Positions 24,866 to 33,208 of a stretch of DNA of 64,000 nucleotides are shown in pieces (positions within the stretch are counted from its first letter, which is position 1; each line of letters begins with the position of its first letter). The notes under the pieces were generated by a model. The model worked only from the letters and a program-made list of their open reading frames with translations. It was not told the origin of the DNA and did not search any database. The translations under genes were made by a program, and so were the position numbers. Origin of the DNA: Filimonas effusa (GTDB lineage: Bacteria > Bacteroidota > Bacteroidia > Chitinophagales > Chitinophagaceae); assembly GCF_004118675.1 (NCBI RefSeq), contig NZ_SDHZ01000002.1, positions 1,550,001 through 1,614,000 of the forward strand. Reading direction: 5' to 3'.

Positions 24866-27709
24866 TTATTCTTTTTTTCCAAATTTACGCGGGTAATACG
24901 AGAGCGTAATCATGTAATACTGTTGCAAAACATTTGAAGTAGTGAGTGTCTGGCTATTTGCCGAAGCAGTATTTACAATACCTTTGTTTTGCCGAAGTAT
25001 GTCTAATGCGGCCAATTTAATTTCCGCATTATTTCCTTTCAAAAAGCGATAAGAAAGGCTTGCATTCCAGATAGTAAAGTACAAAGCGTCTGAATTATTA
25101 CTATTGCTTTTGTTGTAAGTAAGATTTGTATTCCAGGCGAAGTGCTTTGGGAACTGCAGTGCAGTTATCAGCCTTAGATAACTATTGGTACTTTTAAAGC
25201 TATTATTATCAAAACCTTCCTGTCGGCTATTGTATATTCTTAAACCGGCTTCGGTTTTTACGTTTAGCAGATCTTTATGTCCGAATCCGAGGTAAAATAA
25301 GAGATTCTGATAACTTCCTATACTAGTATTCAGTGTATTATTAACATATTGCGGTTCCTCGCTGATATTAATACTGTATCGTCCGTTTACCTCGAGGGTA
25401 GTATTTTTCCTGATTTCAATATACTTTCTGATACCACTTTCGATATTTACGAATTTGTTTCCATCGACATTTACAGTATAAACCGTTCTAACCCCTTCCT
25501 TGTTGTATAGAGTGCTATCAGCAAAGCTGTTATTTATTTTGCCCAGCTTAACCGTTGCATCAAAGCGCAACTGATTTTTTGATTTACGGGTAGTAAAGGC
25601 ACCTCCCAAACTTAATTCTTTCTTATACTGTGGCTTGATCATAAGATTGCCTCTGTGTATATACCAAAGATTAGAACTATCGACCAGTGGCGCCAAACTA
25701 TTGATACCGGGATATGTTACGGAAGTTGAAAAATCGAGATTGAATCTTAACTCATAGCTGCCATATTGATGGTTATAATATTCAATAGCCGCATCAGGGA
25801 CGAAGTATGAGTACTTATAGGAAATATTCTGAAAATTGTGCCGGGACCGGTGATCGAAATTAAAGTACTGGTTTCTGAAATTAGCTGAAAAGGAAACCCA
25901 TTTGTTATACCTGTTGGTTAGTGTTCTCTGGAAATTTTTGGAGATATAAAATACAGGCTGAAGGTTAAAAGTGGAAAGTTCCCTATTGTTGGTCAGGTAG
26001 TTATTTATGTTGTATTCTTTTGTTACTGCATCCCTGTCGGTGACTTTATCTGTATAATCTTCGTTTTTAAGTATAAGAGATCCCGACAGGCCCATTTGTA
26101 TTCCGCTGAAGCTTCTTTTGTTAAAGAAAAGTCGTGTTAATCCCGGATACCTGGCGGTTATAGTATGTGTTCCGCTATGGGCATTACGTTGTTCGAAAAT
26201 TCTGTCGAATTCCTTATTATCGCTTGAATGAATGTTTGAGATGAATTGTGATTGATTCCTGCTATAACCGTCTCCACTTTCGGCAGAGAAGCGGTAACCT
26301 ACTGTAAAATCGCCGGCTATGCGTTTTTTCATGTTCCAATCGTTATCCCTGTTCGTATACTCCAGCCCGATGTCCAGCCGGTTCTTTTTCGTCTCTGATT
26401 CAATGCGGGAGACACTACTGCTGATAGCTCCCACCCCTGTTTTATCCTGCTCATCATGTGTTTCGGACAGGCTATTATCCTTTCCCCGATTTAGCGAGGC
26501 GGTCAACACCAGATCTGTACGTTCAGAATTCCAGGTATATTTACCATTCATTTTCTGATCCCAGGTTTTATTATCGGCAACCTGGACAGAGCGTTTTGAC
26601 AGCACAGTATCTGCTTCCAAAAAGCTATTAAAAAGACTTGTATTATTTATGAGTGAATTATTTCCTTTTAAGAAATAGTCTGCATTAATGCGGCTTGTGC
26701 GGCGGTATTCAACTTCGGGAATAAAGTCGTATTGCATTTTTGCGCCTGCTGCTGCGGTTTTATTCAGTCCCCGCATACTAAAATCGCTTTGGTAATCCGC
26801 ATTAGCGCCTTCCCCTTTATACGAGCCGTTTTTCACCAACACGTCGATATCCGGTGCCAGTTTGTTGATATTATTCAGTGCTCCTACCGTATTGATTTGC
26901 AATTTTCTATTAAACCCACTCAACATTCCGTCGGCCGCGTACCTACCATCGGTACCAAGGCTACCGCTCAGTTTTCCGAAATAGCCCATTTTTTTATCGT
27001 CTTTTAGCCTGATGTTAGCAAACATGGTACTATCCAATGGGTTTTTTTCATCGCGCTGTTGATATACCTGGATTTTATCCAATGCTTCTTTAGGGAGGTT
27101 GCGAGTGGCGATAGCAGGATCATTAGTACCCATAAAAGGTTTTCCTTCCACCATTACTGCATTTATTTTTTTTCCATTGTAAGTAATTTCGCCATCGCCC
27201 CAAACTGTAAACCCGGGCAATCTCCTCATCAGGTCCTCAGCAGTAGCATTGACATCCATGCGGAAAGCATCGGCGTTAAATTCAACGGTGTCTCCGTTCA
27301 TTCTCATGGGGGGTACAGATTTAACTATCACTTCTTCAAGCGTATTACCATCTTTTTGCACAGCCTGGAACAGATACAGCAGACCAAGGTCCAGTTCTTT
27401 TTTGTCGTTACTCAAACTAAATTTCTTCAAGAATGTAGTGTATCCTACATGGCTTATTATTAGCCTGAGCCTCTTACCAAGCGGCAGTTTGCCGATAGTA
27501 AATTCGCCAAAGTTATCGGGGAGTGAAAATTGAATGAGACTACTGTCGCTATCCAAATAAACTGCAACTGTAGCACTGGTAAGCATAAAATTGTACACAG
27601 AATCCTTTGCTTTACCCTTTACAATTCCAATATTACCGGTACTATCCGTTTGTGCAAAAACAAGTAATGAATAACAGGCACAACAGGTTAACAAAATAGC
27701 TTTTCTCAT
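24866..27709 (-). CDS. Outer-membrane beta-barrel protein
   Basis: 947 residues: signal peptide (about 1-20), a regulatory-like beta domain (30-115), a plug-like region with AEDLMRRLPGFTVWGDGE near residue 160, and a long barrel ending YYMITLSYYPRKFG plus a short charged tail. It has the same layout as the protein at 4561-7557 (PF14905-like), but without the glycine-rich tracts. Members lack a known substrate and TonB dependence is only presumed. It converges with the small HTH gene, 39 bp away, and lies downstream of the propeller/peptide operon on the same strand. Confidence 0.83.
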   Translation of the reverse strand: MRKAILLTCCACYSLLVFAQTDSTGNIGIVKGKAKDSVYNFMLTSATVAVYLDSDSSLIQFSLPDNFGEFTIGKLPLGKRLRLIISHVGYTTFLKKFSLSNDKKELDLGLLYLFQAVQKDGNTLEEVIVKSVPPMRMNGDTVEFNADAFRMDVNATAEDLMRRLPGFTVWGDGEITYNGKKINAVMVEGKPFMGTNDPAIATRNLPKEALDKIQVYQQRDEKNPLDSTMFANIRLKDDKKMGYFGKLSGSLGTDGRYAADGMLSGFNRKLQINTVGALNNINKLAPDIDVLVKNGSYKGEGANADYQSDFSMRGLNKTAAAGAKMQYDFIPEVEYRRTSRINADYFLKGNNSLINNTSLFNSFLEADTVLSKRSVQVADNKTWDQKMNGKYTWNSERTDLVLTASLNRGKDNSLSETHDEQDKTGVGAISSSVSRIESETKKNRLDIGLEYTNRDNDWNMKKRIAGDFTVGYRFSAESGDGYSRNQSQFISNIHSSDNKEFDRIFEQRNAHSGTHTITARYPGLTRLFFNKRSFSGIQMGLSGSLILKNEDYTDKVTDRDAVTKEYNINNYLTNNRELSTFNLQPVFYISKNFQRTLTNRYNKWVSFSANFRNQYFNFDHRSRHNFQNISYKYSYFVPDAAIEYYNHQYGSYELRFNLDFSTSVTYPGINSLAPLVDSSNLWYIHRGNLMIKPQYKKELSLGGAFTTRKSKNQLRFDATVKLGKINNSFADSTLYNKEGVRTVYTVNVDGNKFVNIESGIRKYIEIRKNTTLEVNGRYSINISEEPQYVNNTLNTSIGSYQNLLFYLGFGHKDLLNVKTEAGLRIYNSRQEGFDNNSFKSTNSYLRLITALQFPKHFAWNTNLTYNKSNSNNSDALYFTIWNASLSYRFLKGNNAEIKLAALDILRQNKGIVNTASANSQTLTTSNVLQQYYMITLSYYPRKFGKKE

Positions 27710-27868
27710 TCAGCATGGAATTGATACCATAAGAGTATGACCAGCAGGCAAGTCTTGTCAGCGATATAATCCGGTTTTATCTTGAATAGGTTAATTTTCA
27801 TTACAAGCTGGTATCGTAAAATAAATTTAGCCTTTTTCACGGCATTATTTCTTCCGTGTCAGGGTTGG

Positions 27869-27890
27869 AGGAGTTGCTAAAGCAGCTCCT
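27869..27890. terminator. Hairpin at the end of the propeller operon
   Basis: AGGAG-TTGC (27869-27877) pairs with GCAG-CTCCT (27882-27890) with one weak pair and a 4-nt loop. It touches the stop codon of the 27890 gene. There is no clear U-tract, so termination is plausible but unproven. Confidence 0.4.
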
Positions 27891-29164
27891 TAGCCTTTAA
27901 TTCTCATTCTTACAATCACGGGATTGCTTTTCCGGTTTTGTGTAGCGAAATATTTTTCAATTACCGCGGGAAATTTAATGTTGCCGGACTTCAGTTTATC
28001 GTATGCGCTGAATAGTTGAAAAGAAGACAAAGTGGAATAGATATATCCCTTATAATTCACCAGCCCTTTTACATGGCTGTTATTACCCAAAACAGGCAAA
28101 TAAGCAGACAGAGAATCTATAGTAGCTCTTTCCAAAGAAAAAGCTTTGCCGGATGAGGTATCGTAAACGAAGTTATACAAATAAACGCCCTCGGACCCTT
28201 GAAAAGAAGTAAACTGCCTGGTGTTTATTTTAAAGAAAAGGAGATTTTTATGAAAAAAGACATTACTTACATCCAAGATTGTTTTTATTCCAGATGTTTT
28301 TTTAAATGCTTTGGCGACAGCATTTTTATCTTCGGAGTAGATAATATCGTCGGACACGGACCTATCAGCCGGGAAAATGAATTGTCCTAATTTGATTGCA
28401 GTGTCTTTAGAAATTTTATATAAAAAATGCTCCAAAGGAGTTGACACATAAACATTACCCCGATCATCAGCCGTATTTGGTACTGACAAGGCTCCCCCGA
28501 TGGTACAAAATCCCAGATTTTTCTTTTGGTTATAGGGTAAGAACGACCTTATCAATTTATCTTTTTGGTAGATCTGTATTAAATTGTAGACAGTATCTAC
28601 GCCTGGCTCTCCTACCGGGACACTAAAGTCCGGTACAAAGGCAGAAAAGTTATCTTCGAGAGATATTTTTCTACCCGCCGGATATGCCGATTTATTTTTC
28701 CCGGCCTGTCCCAATTTTACTCCAATGGGACTATAGATGTCAACGCTTTCATTATTTGTGTTGTAATTGTACGACCGAACGATTATATTCTGTTTTTCTC
28801 CATCCATTGTAATGTTGCTTACGGTTTGCTCTCCTATTCTAACCCTGGAGATCAATTTACCATCATTGCTAAAGAACAAAACAGATTTACTATCATCGTC
28901 ATATATAACAAAGCTCTTTGAAGTAACTATAAACTGATGTGCTTCTCCAAAGAGGCTTTTCTTATTTGTTTCCAGGGGTATAAATTCTACCTGGTCAAAA
29001 AAATCCGAGATTTTACAGCCATATGTCTTATTAGGATCAACCCGGATCTTTAAAGATGTACTTTGAGACAATGCGTGATTATAGAAAACAAGCAAAAAAG
29101 AAAAAGCCAACGTAACACTTTTAAACATGCACGAAGAAGACTTCAAAAAGCCAACTACCATCAT
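27890..29164 (-). CDS. 6-bladed beta-propeller protein, secreted
   Basis: About 425 residues from the start chosen here. Upstream in-frame codons extend to 29272 but lie inside the preceding gene, so a start at 29164 or 29128 is preferred; the latter gives the clean signal peptide MFKSVTLAFSFLLVFYNHA. The mature part shows the repeating strand pattern and the opening DFFDQVEFIPLET that mark the 6-bladed beta-propeller (BF3164/DUF4934-type) proteins of Bacteroidetes. It is the last gene of a four-gene unit: Cys-rich peptide, propeller lipoprotein, thioredoxin-like lipoprotein, this protein. The function of such propellers is unknown; binding of a small secreted peptide is a guess from the context. 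Confidence 0.75.
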   Translation of the reverse strand: MMVVGFLKSSSCMFKSVTLAFSFLLVFYNHALSQSTSLKIRVDPNKTYGCKISDFFDQVEFIPLETNKKSLFGEAHQFIVTSKSFVIYDDDSKSVLFFSNDGKLISRVRIGEQTVSNITMDGEKQNIIVRSYNYNTNNESVDIYSPIGVKLGQAGKNKSAYPAGRKISLEDNFSAFVPDFSVPVGEPGVDTVYNLIQIYQKDKLIRSFLPYNQKKNLGFCTIGGALSVPNTADDRGNVYVSTPLEHFLYKISKDTAIKLGQFIFPADRSVSDDIIYSEDKNAVAKAFKKTSGIKTILDVSNVFFHKNLLFFKINTRQFTSFQGSEGVYLYNFVYDTSSGKAFSLERATIDSLSAYLPVLGNNSHVKGLVNYKGYIYSTLSSFQLFSAYDKLKSGNIKFPAVIEKYFATQNRKSNPVIVRMRIKG

Positions 29165-29192
29165 CTTTACAAAAAAAGTGCAGCCGCGAAAT

Positions 29193-29600
29193 TTAAAATT
29201 CTTTGACAACATATGTTCTGTCTTTTTTAATAAAAGTAACTTTATTATAGCCCAGGTTTGCCTCTTTACCAAAAGAACCAGTAGAATCTATGGTTAAGCA
29301 GTACTTTACGTTATTGGCGTTCAAATTATACAATAGTAGTTGTGGCTTTTGAGTTTTAGCTACCAGTAAGATCCTATTTTCATATTCTGGATACTGCTCC
29401 TTCAGTAGCAGCACCTTCGCGTAACACACGGAGCAATCTCCATCAAAATAATAAACAAGAAAGTCTTTCTCATGCAAGCTTTGACACTTTCCGGTTAATA
29501 ATTTATAGGAGTTATCAGCTAATTTATTTTCACTTCCGCTTTCGCAGCCTACTGAAAATAAAATCACCAGCAATAGTATTTTTATTACAGAATATTTCAT
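29193..29600 (-). CDS. Thioredoxin-like lipoprotein with a CSVC motif
   Basis: 135 residues. The lipobox VGCESG puts the lipidated cysteine at residue 19. The mature part has YYFDGDCSVCYAK, a CxxC motif after a beta strand as in thioredoxin folds, and ends KVTFIKKDRTYVV. It is shorter than TlpA-type proteins, and the cis-proline region is not clear. The gene overlaps the upstream propeller gene by 4 bp and is followed 28 bp later by the second propeller, so the three are coupled. A role in making or breaking disulfides of the Cys-rich peptide encoded at 30753 is plausible but not shown. Confidence 0.65.
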   Translation of the reverse strand: MKYSVIKILLLVILFSVGCESGSENKLADNSYKLLTGKCQSLHEKDFLVYYFDGDCSVCYAKVLLLKEQYPEYENRILLVAKTQKPQLLLYNLNANNVKYCLTIDSTGSFGKEANLGYNKVTFIKKDRTYVVKEF

Positions 29601-30661
29601 TGCGGTAAATTAAATAAAGATATTTTACCAGGTTCCCTTTCAGAGAATCCATATATCTTTTTGTTAGTAAAGTCAATATCAAAACATATCAAAGGTATAC
29701 CCAGGTTGTATATTCCTTTAAGGCCCAAAGTATCAGAAAAACGAAAAATGCGATTACTTTGAACAGTATCCACTTTAGTGCTTGATCCGCTATACAACGA
29801 GAATATATCTTTATTCTCTCTCATTGAACCTATATAAGCGACTCTAGAATGATTTGTAAAAGCAAGGCGAGAAATATTTTTTTCAACTTGCTTTCTTTTA
29901 AACTTTGGTTCAAAGGCACCTGGACCCTGCACTCTATGAAGCAGCATACCTGAAGTATCGTAGACATCTATTACGTCCGTAGATAAATAGCTACGCAGGA
30001 TCCTTTTCCCATCCCGGGTTAAAGCCAAAAAACCAAGAAACACCTCAGAAAGTTCTTGTTCCGAGAATCCATCAACGGATAGCGGATATTCTCCTTTTGT
30101 AACCAAGAAGCTTCCATTTGAATCATAAAAATCAAAATTACTCTTGCTCCTGGTGTACGGTCCCCTTAGAGCTGCCACTCTTCCATCTCTCAGCAAAAGA
30201 GGCCTCCCTAACTGTTCGCTTTTTATTTTTAATGAACGTACAGGATAGCAGGTATTGCTTTTACTCCTGATAGAGTCGAGAGAATAGCTAAAAATTTCTT
30301 TCTTTATCAAATCTGCAACAATCAGGATATTTCCCGCTGTATCGACTTGAAAATTCTGAGCGTCAAATTGTTCGTTAAATTTATCACCGACCTTAGCAAA
30401 TGCCCTAATAAACTTGAGAGAATCCAAACTATAAGCATTCAGCAGGTAATCATCTTTAAACACTGATATCAACAAAAGATTACTTGATGGAATTACGACC
30501 ATATCAACAATCCTTTCTGCACCAGGCAAATTAAGAGCATTTCTTTCAAGTCTGCTCTCAAAATGATCATCCACCAATTTAAAAACTCTATGTTCCGGAG
30601 GTTGTTTGCAAGAAAATGCAATAAATAATAAGGCAACAATAACGTAACGGGGAAAAGCCAT
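29597..30661 (-). CDS. BF3164-like beta-propeller lipoprotein
   Basis: 354 residues with a lipobox IAFSCKQ (C at residue 18). Repeating blocks such as FQVDTAGNILIVADL and KKEIFSYSLDSI indicate a 6-bladed TolB-like propeller of the BF3164 lipoprotein family. The C-terminal DFTNKKIYGFSEREPGKI block closes the propeller. It begins the lipoprotein part of the operon, about 90 bp after the small peptide gene, and overlaps the thioredoxin-like gene by 4 bp. In Bacteroides such genes commonly sit beside NVEALA-type secreted peptides; the context here agrees. Confidence 0.75.
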   Translation of the reverse strand: MAFPRYVIVALLFIAFSCKQPPEHRVFKLVDDHFESRLERNALNLPGAERIVDMVVIPSSNLLLISVFKDDYLLNAYSLDSLKFIRAFAKVGDKFNEQFDAQNFQVDTAGNILIVADLIKKEIFSYSLDSIRSKSNTCYPVRSLKIKSEQLGRPLLLRDGRVAALRGPYTRSKSNFDFYDSNGSFLVTKGEYPLSVDGFSEQELSEVFLGFLALTRDGKRILRSYLSTDVIDVYDTSGMLLHRVQGPGAFEPKFKRKQVEKNISRLAFTNHSRVAYIGSMRENKDIFSLYSGSSTKVDTVQSNRIFRFSDTLGLKGIYNLGIPLICFDIDFTNKKIYGFSEREPGKISLFNLPQ

Positions 30662-30752
30662 CGAAGTAAATTGAGTTTGAAGAAAAACCAGCTTTTTAAA
30701 ACTAAAAAGAAGGTTTTTCTTCTTTTTTAAAAAATAAATTCATTTACAGAAG

Positions 30753-30971
30753 CTATTTCTTTCTCATTCTATAGCATGTTTCTACTGTCTGAGTTCCGTT
30801 GGACCATGTTATGGTTGCAACACAGTCGTAGCTAGAATCGTTCCGGCAGTAATCAGTACAGTTAAATCCACCGCCAGAATTTTCGCCATCACTAACAAAG
30901 GACGAAAATCCGACATAAGATGCAGATACTAACAGAATAACAAAAACCCTTTTGAAGATTTTCTTAATCAT
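30753..30971 (-). CDS. Small Cys-rich secreted peptide, NVEALA-like
   Basis: 72 residues from the ATG at 30971; an in-frame ATG at 31022 would place the promoter inside the gene and adds no sensible leader. A signal peptide (MIKKIFKRVFVILLVSASYV) precedes a short mature part, SDGENSGGGFNC onward, with four cysteines at residues 36, 40, 48 and 65 and a basic end (RMRKK). The G-E-x-x-G-G-G-aromatic-x-C start resembles what follows the NVEALA motif in NVEALA peptides, but the motif itself is missing. It heads the propeller/thioredoxin-like operon. Two disulfides are expected if exported. Confidence 0.6.
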   Translation of the reverse strand: MIKKIFKRVFVILLVSASYVGFSSFVSDGENSGGGFNCTDYCRNDSSYDCVATITWSNGTQTVETCYRMRKK

Positions 30972-31003
30972 AAAAAATAATTTACTTAAATAAAAAATAC
31001 ATT

Positions 31004-31011
31004 CAAATGTA
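31004..31011 (-). promoter_or_regulatory. -7 element ahead of the small peptide gene
   Basis: TACATTTG on the minus strand matches TAnnTTTG exactly, 33 bp ahead of the ATG at 30971. No clear TTG lies 17-21 bp further up, so the -33 element is weak. Confidence 0.4.
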
Positions 31012-31210
31012 TATCTGTTCACGGCACTAACTATTCCGAGAAACTTAAAGCACCCTTTTTATCAAAAAACCAGATATGAAGCTTTAGGCACATTTATTTC
31101 AAGATCCATCGATGATTAGAAACAGATAAAGCTGGTGTACAATTCGTAAAGACGTCCGGCTTCCTGCAAAATATATTTATAGACTTATAAAGCTTACCGG
31201 CAGCAACAAA

Positions 31211-31230
31211 AAGCCCACTAAAAAGCGGGC
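31211..31230 (-). terminator. Intrinsic terminator, minus strand
   Basis: On the minus strand GCCCGCT and AGTGGGC pair over 7 bp (one G-U) around a short T-loop and are followed by TTTTTGTT. It would stop transcripts coming from the right that read through the pyrimidine-rich segment. It lies inside the headless frame at 31130-31408, another hint that this frame is no longer used. Confidence 0.6.
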
Positions 31231-31377
31231 ATCATTGTTTAGTTCAATTCCAGCGATACTGCTATTGCAGGTTATAACAGAACTGAAAAACGGCGGTATT
31301 AAAGACGTTCATTTCATTAATATGATAGACGCTGCATATCAAAGACGCCGTATTGAAGCAACACAAGAAGAAACTTT

Positions 31378-31402
31378 TATAAAGGCTGGTCCGGCCTTTA
31401 TA
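31378..31402. repeat. Perfect inverted repeat, 9-bp arms
   Basis: TATAAAGGC and GCCTTTATA with a 7-nt loop, just ahead of the split terminator and within the end of the headless frame. No U-tract follows directly on either strand. Confidence 0.6.
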
Positions 31403-31403
31403 G

Positions 31404-32012
31404 AATAAAAGAGGCTGCATCATCACTGACACAGCCTTCGGTTCTTACTTTCCCTCAGTCCAGTCTTTTTCTACATTAATCATTCATTCATCACTCTTCC
31501 ATTTCCTGTGTATCATTCACTTCCACGTTATCCCGGGTTCTCCGCATTTTACTACTTACTACATTCTGCTACATGCTCCATTTTGCGTAGTTGCCCATTT
31601 CAATCTTCACAAGCATTTCCATTCCCGCTTACAAGATTTTGCGTTTTCACTCAGCCTGATTCACCTCATCTTTCTCCCGCTGATCCTGTTTGCTTCATCA
31701 TCCCAACTTCCATCCTCAAAAGTTTACACAGAGACTACAGGACCTTTCCTGTTTTTTACCCATCTGAGTTACAGCATTGCTTCTATCACTTCTGCTTTTT
31801 CTTCATTTGCTGCGAACTGTTCATCACCCGGTCTATCACCTCTATTCTCTCGTTCCGGGACACACATTTCAAACGCACTTATCCGGTTTTTTTCATTCTA
31901 TACATCTTAGTTCCAGGTCCTGTGCCGAGGTTAATTCCATTCTATCTATGCCTTCCTTTCTGTCACATGCTATTCCTTCTACACTTTGCTCTCCGATACA
32001 GCCTCTTTTATT
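31404..32012. terminator. Bidirectional terminator split by an insertion
   Basis: Left arm AATAAAAGAGGCTG (31404-31417) is the exact reverse complement of CAGCCTCTTTTATT (31999-32012). Removing 31438-32004 joins the parts into a 14-bp stem with a 14-nt loop, flanked by the stop codons of the plus-strand frame (31406) and of the ene-reductase (32015). The left part still forms a shorter stem with the CAGCCT copy at 31432-31437. Confidence 0.75.
31438..32004. other. Pyrimidine-rich inserted segment, about 567 bp
   Basis: The plus strand is about 72 percent pyrimidine by hand count (43 of 60 in 31501-31560, 44 of 60 in 31741-31800, 43 of 60 in 31921-31980). Long plus-strand open frames here (for example 31508-32095) exist because pyrimidine-rich DNA lacks stop codons; they have no start context or family resemblance and one runs on antisense into the reductase gene, so no gene is called. 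The segment is bounded by direct repeats ACAGCCT at 31431-31437 and 31998-32004. No internal repeats, terminal inverted repeats of its own, or transposase were seen. The minus-strand transcript would be purine-rich and would end at the terminator at 31211-31230. Confidence 0.6.
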
Positions 32013-33110
32013 TTATGATACTAACTGCGCTACTTCTTCGAGCTGATAGGCGGGATAATCGGTATATCCTTTTGCACCGGCTGAATAGAAAGTAGTGGTG
32101 TCGATGTTTTTTTCCAGTGGCCAGTTGTTGCGGTAGCGTTCGGTAAGATCGGGGTTACCGATGTAAGGTCTTCCGAAAGCTACGAGGTTGGCGAAACCGC
32201 TGTTCAATGCTTCTTCGGTGCGTTCAAGGTCGTAGCCGCCGGCGAGGATGAGCGTGTTGCGGAACTTCTGCCTGATGATACGCCTGATTGATTCGGGGGC
32301 ATTGCCCTGATCGGCGAGGTGTAGATAGATGAGGTCGAGCTTTTGCAGTTCTTCGGCCAGGTAGGAATATGCTTCCTCAGTTTCGGCGTAGGGAGCGATG
32401 TCGTTGAACGTGCCGTATGGCGACAGTCGTACGGCAGTTTTGCGCGCACCTATTGCCTTGCTTACGGCGCGTGCTATTTCGAGGACAAAGCGTGCCCTGT
32501 TGGTGATGCTGCCACCGTAATCGTCGGTTCTCTGGTTACTGGAGGGTGCGAGGAACTGTTCGAGCAGGTAGCCGTTGGCGGCGTGTAATTCCACGCCGTC
32601 GAAGCCTGCTGCGATGGCATTACGGGCGGCCTGAACAAATTCAACCTGTGTGGCGGTGATGTCTCCGGGTGTCATTTCATGTGGAACCGGTAAGGGTTGG
32701 CTACCATCGGAATCGGTCCATACTTCGGTGTTGCATGCCACTGCGGAGGGCGCCAAAACCTGAGTGCCAGCGGGCATGTTAAGCGGGTGACTTACCCTGC
32801 CGGTGTGCATGAGCTGGACGAATATTTTACCTCCTCTCCTATGGACAGCGTCTGTTACCTGGCGCCATTCTGCGATCTGTTCGTTGGAATAGATGCCGGG
32901 CATGCGGGCATACCCGAGGCCATCGGGTGAGGGGGCGGTGCCTTCGGTAATGATCAGTCCTGCTGTTGAACGCTGGCTGTAATACTCCTGAATTAATGTA
33001 TTAGGGAGGTTATTTATGGCGCGGCTGCGTGTCATTGGCGCCATGACGAACCTGTTTGTCAATGTAATATCCCCTAACTGGTAAGGCGTAAAAGGTAGTT
33101 TAGCACTCAT
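32013..33110 (-). CDS. Ene-reductase, Old Yellow Enzyme family (NemA-like)
   Basis: 365-residue FMN-dependent alkene reductase that reduces activated C=C bonds and nitro compounds with NAD(P)H. Family marks: NRFVMAPMTRSRA near residue 20, FVQLMHTGRVSHP near residue 98, GFDGVELHAANGYLLEQFL near residue 170 (substrate and active-site histidine region), and NLVAFGRPYIGNPDL near the end. Cytosolic. It lies 98 bp after an ArsR-type regulator on the same strand, an arrangement that suggests induction by electrophiles or metals. Its stop codon directly abuts the right arm of the split terminator. Confidence 0.92.
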   Translation of the reverse strand: MSAKLPFTPYQLGDITLTNRFVMAPMTRSRAINNLPNTLIQEYYSQRSTAGLIITEGTAPSPDGLGYARMPGIYSNEQIAEWRQVTDAVHRRGGKIFVQLMHTGRVSHPLNMPAGTQVLAPSAVACNTEVWTDSDGSQPLPVPHEMTPGDITATQVEFVQAARNAIAAGFDGVELHAANGYLLEQFLAPSSNQRTDDYGGSITNRARFVLEIARAVSKAIGARKTAVRLSPYGTFNDIAPYAETEEAYSYLAEELQKLDLIYLHLADQGNAPESIRRIIRQKFRNTLILAGGYDLERTEEALNSGFANLVAFGRPYIGNPDLTERYRNNWPLEKNIDTTTFYSAGAKGYTDYPAYQLEEVAQLVS

Positions 33111-33208
33111 CTGTCAACTGTTTAGAATGGATATGTGATTGTTTGTTTGCATCGACGAATCGATATATTTAAAATCTTCGATCTATTAGTTTTAAAAAAA
33201 AGGAGTTT

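Larger units (their letters stand above)
31130..31408 (+). pseudogene. Headless open frame, possible gene remnant
   Basis: A stop-free frame of 92 codons ending TAA at 31406-31408 and lacking a normal start (first ATG at 31322, in-frame TTG at 31235). The last 50 residues look protein-like: IPAILLLQVITELKNGG, then INMIDAAYQRRRIEATQEE and KAGPAFIE. The stop lies inside the left arm of a terminator hairpin (31404-31417), as expected for a real gene end. I read this as the 3' end of a gene that lost its 5' part; no family was recognised. Confidence 0.35.

Noticed and set aside
31508-32095. 195-codon plus-strand frame in the pyrimidine-rich segment
   Set aside because: The frame is open because pyrimidine-rich DNA has few stop codons; composition is low-complexity, there is no start context, and its end lies antisense inside the ene-reductase gene.
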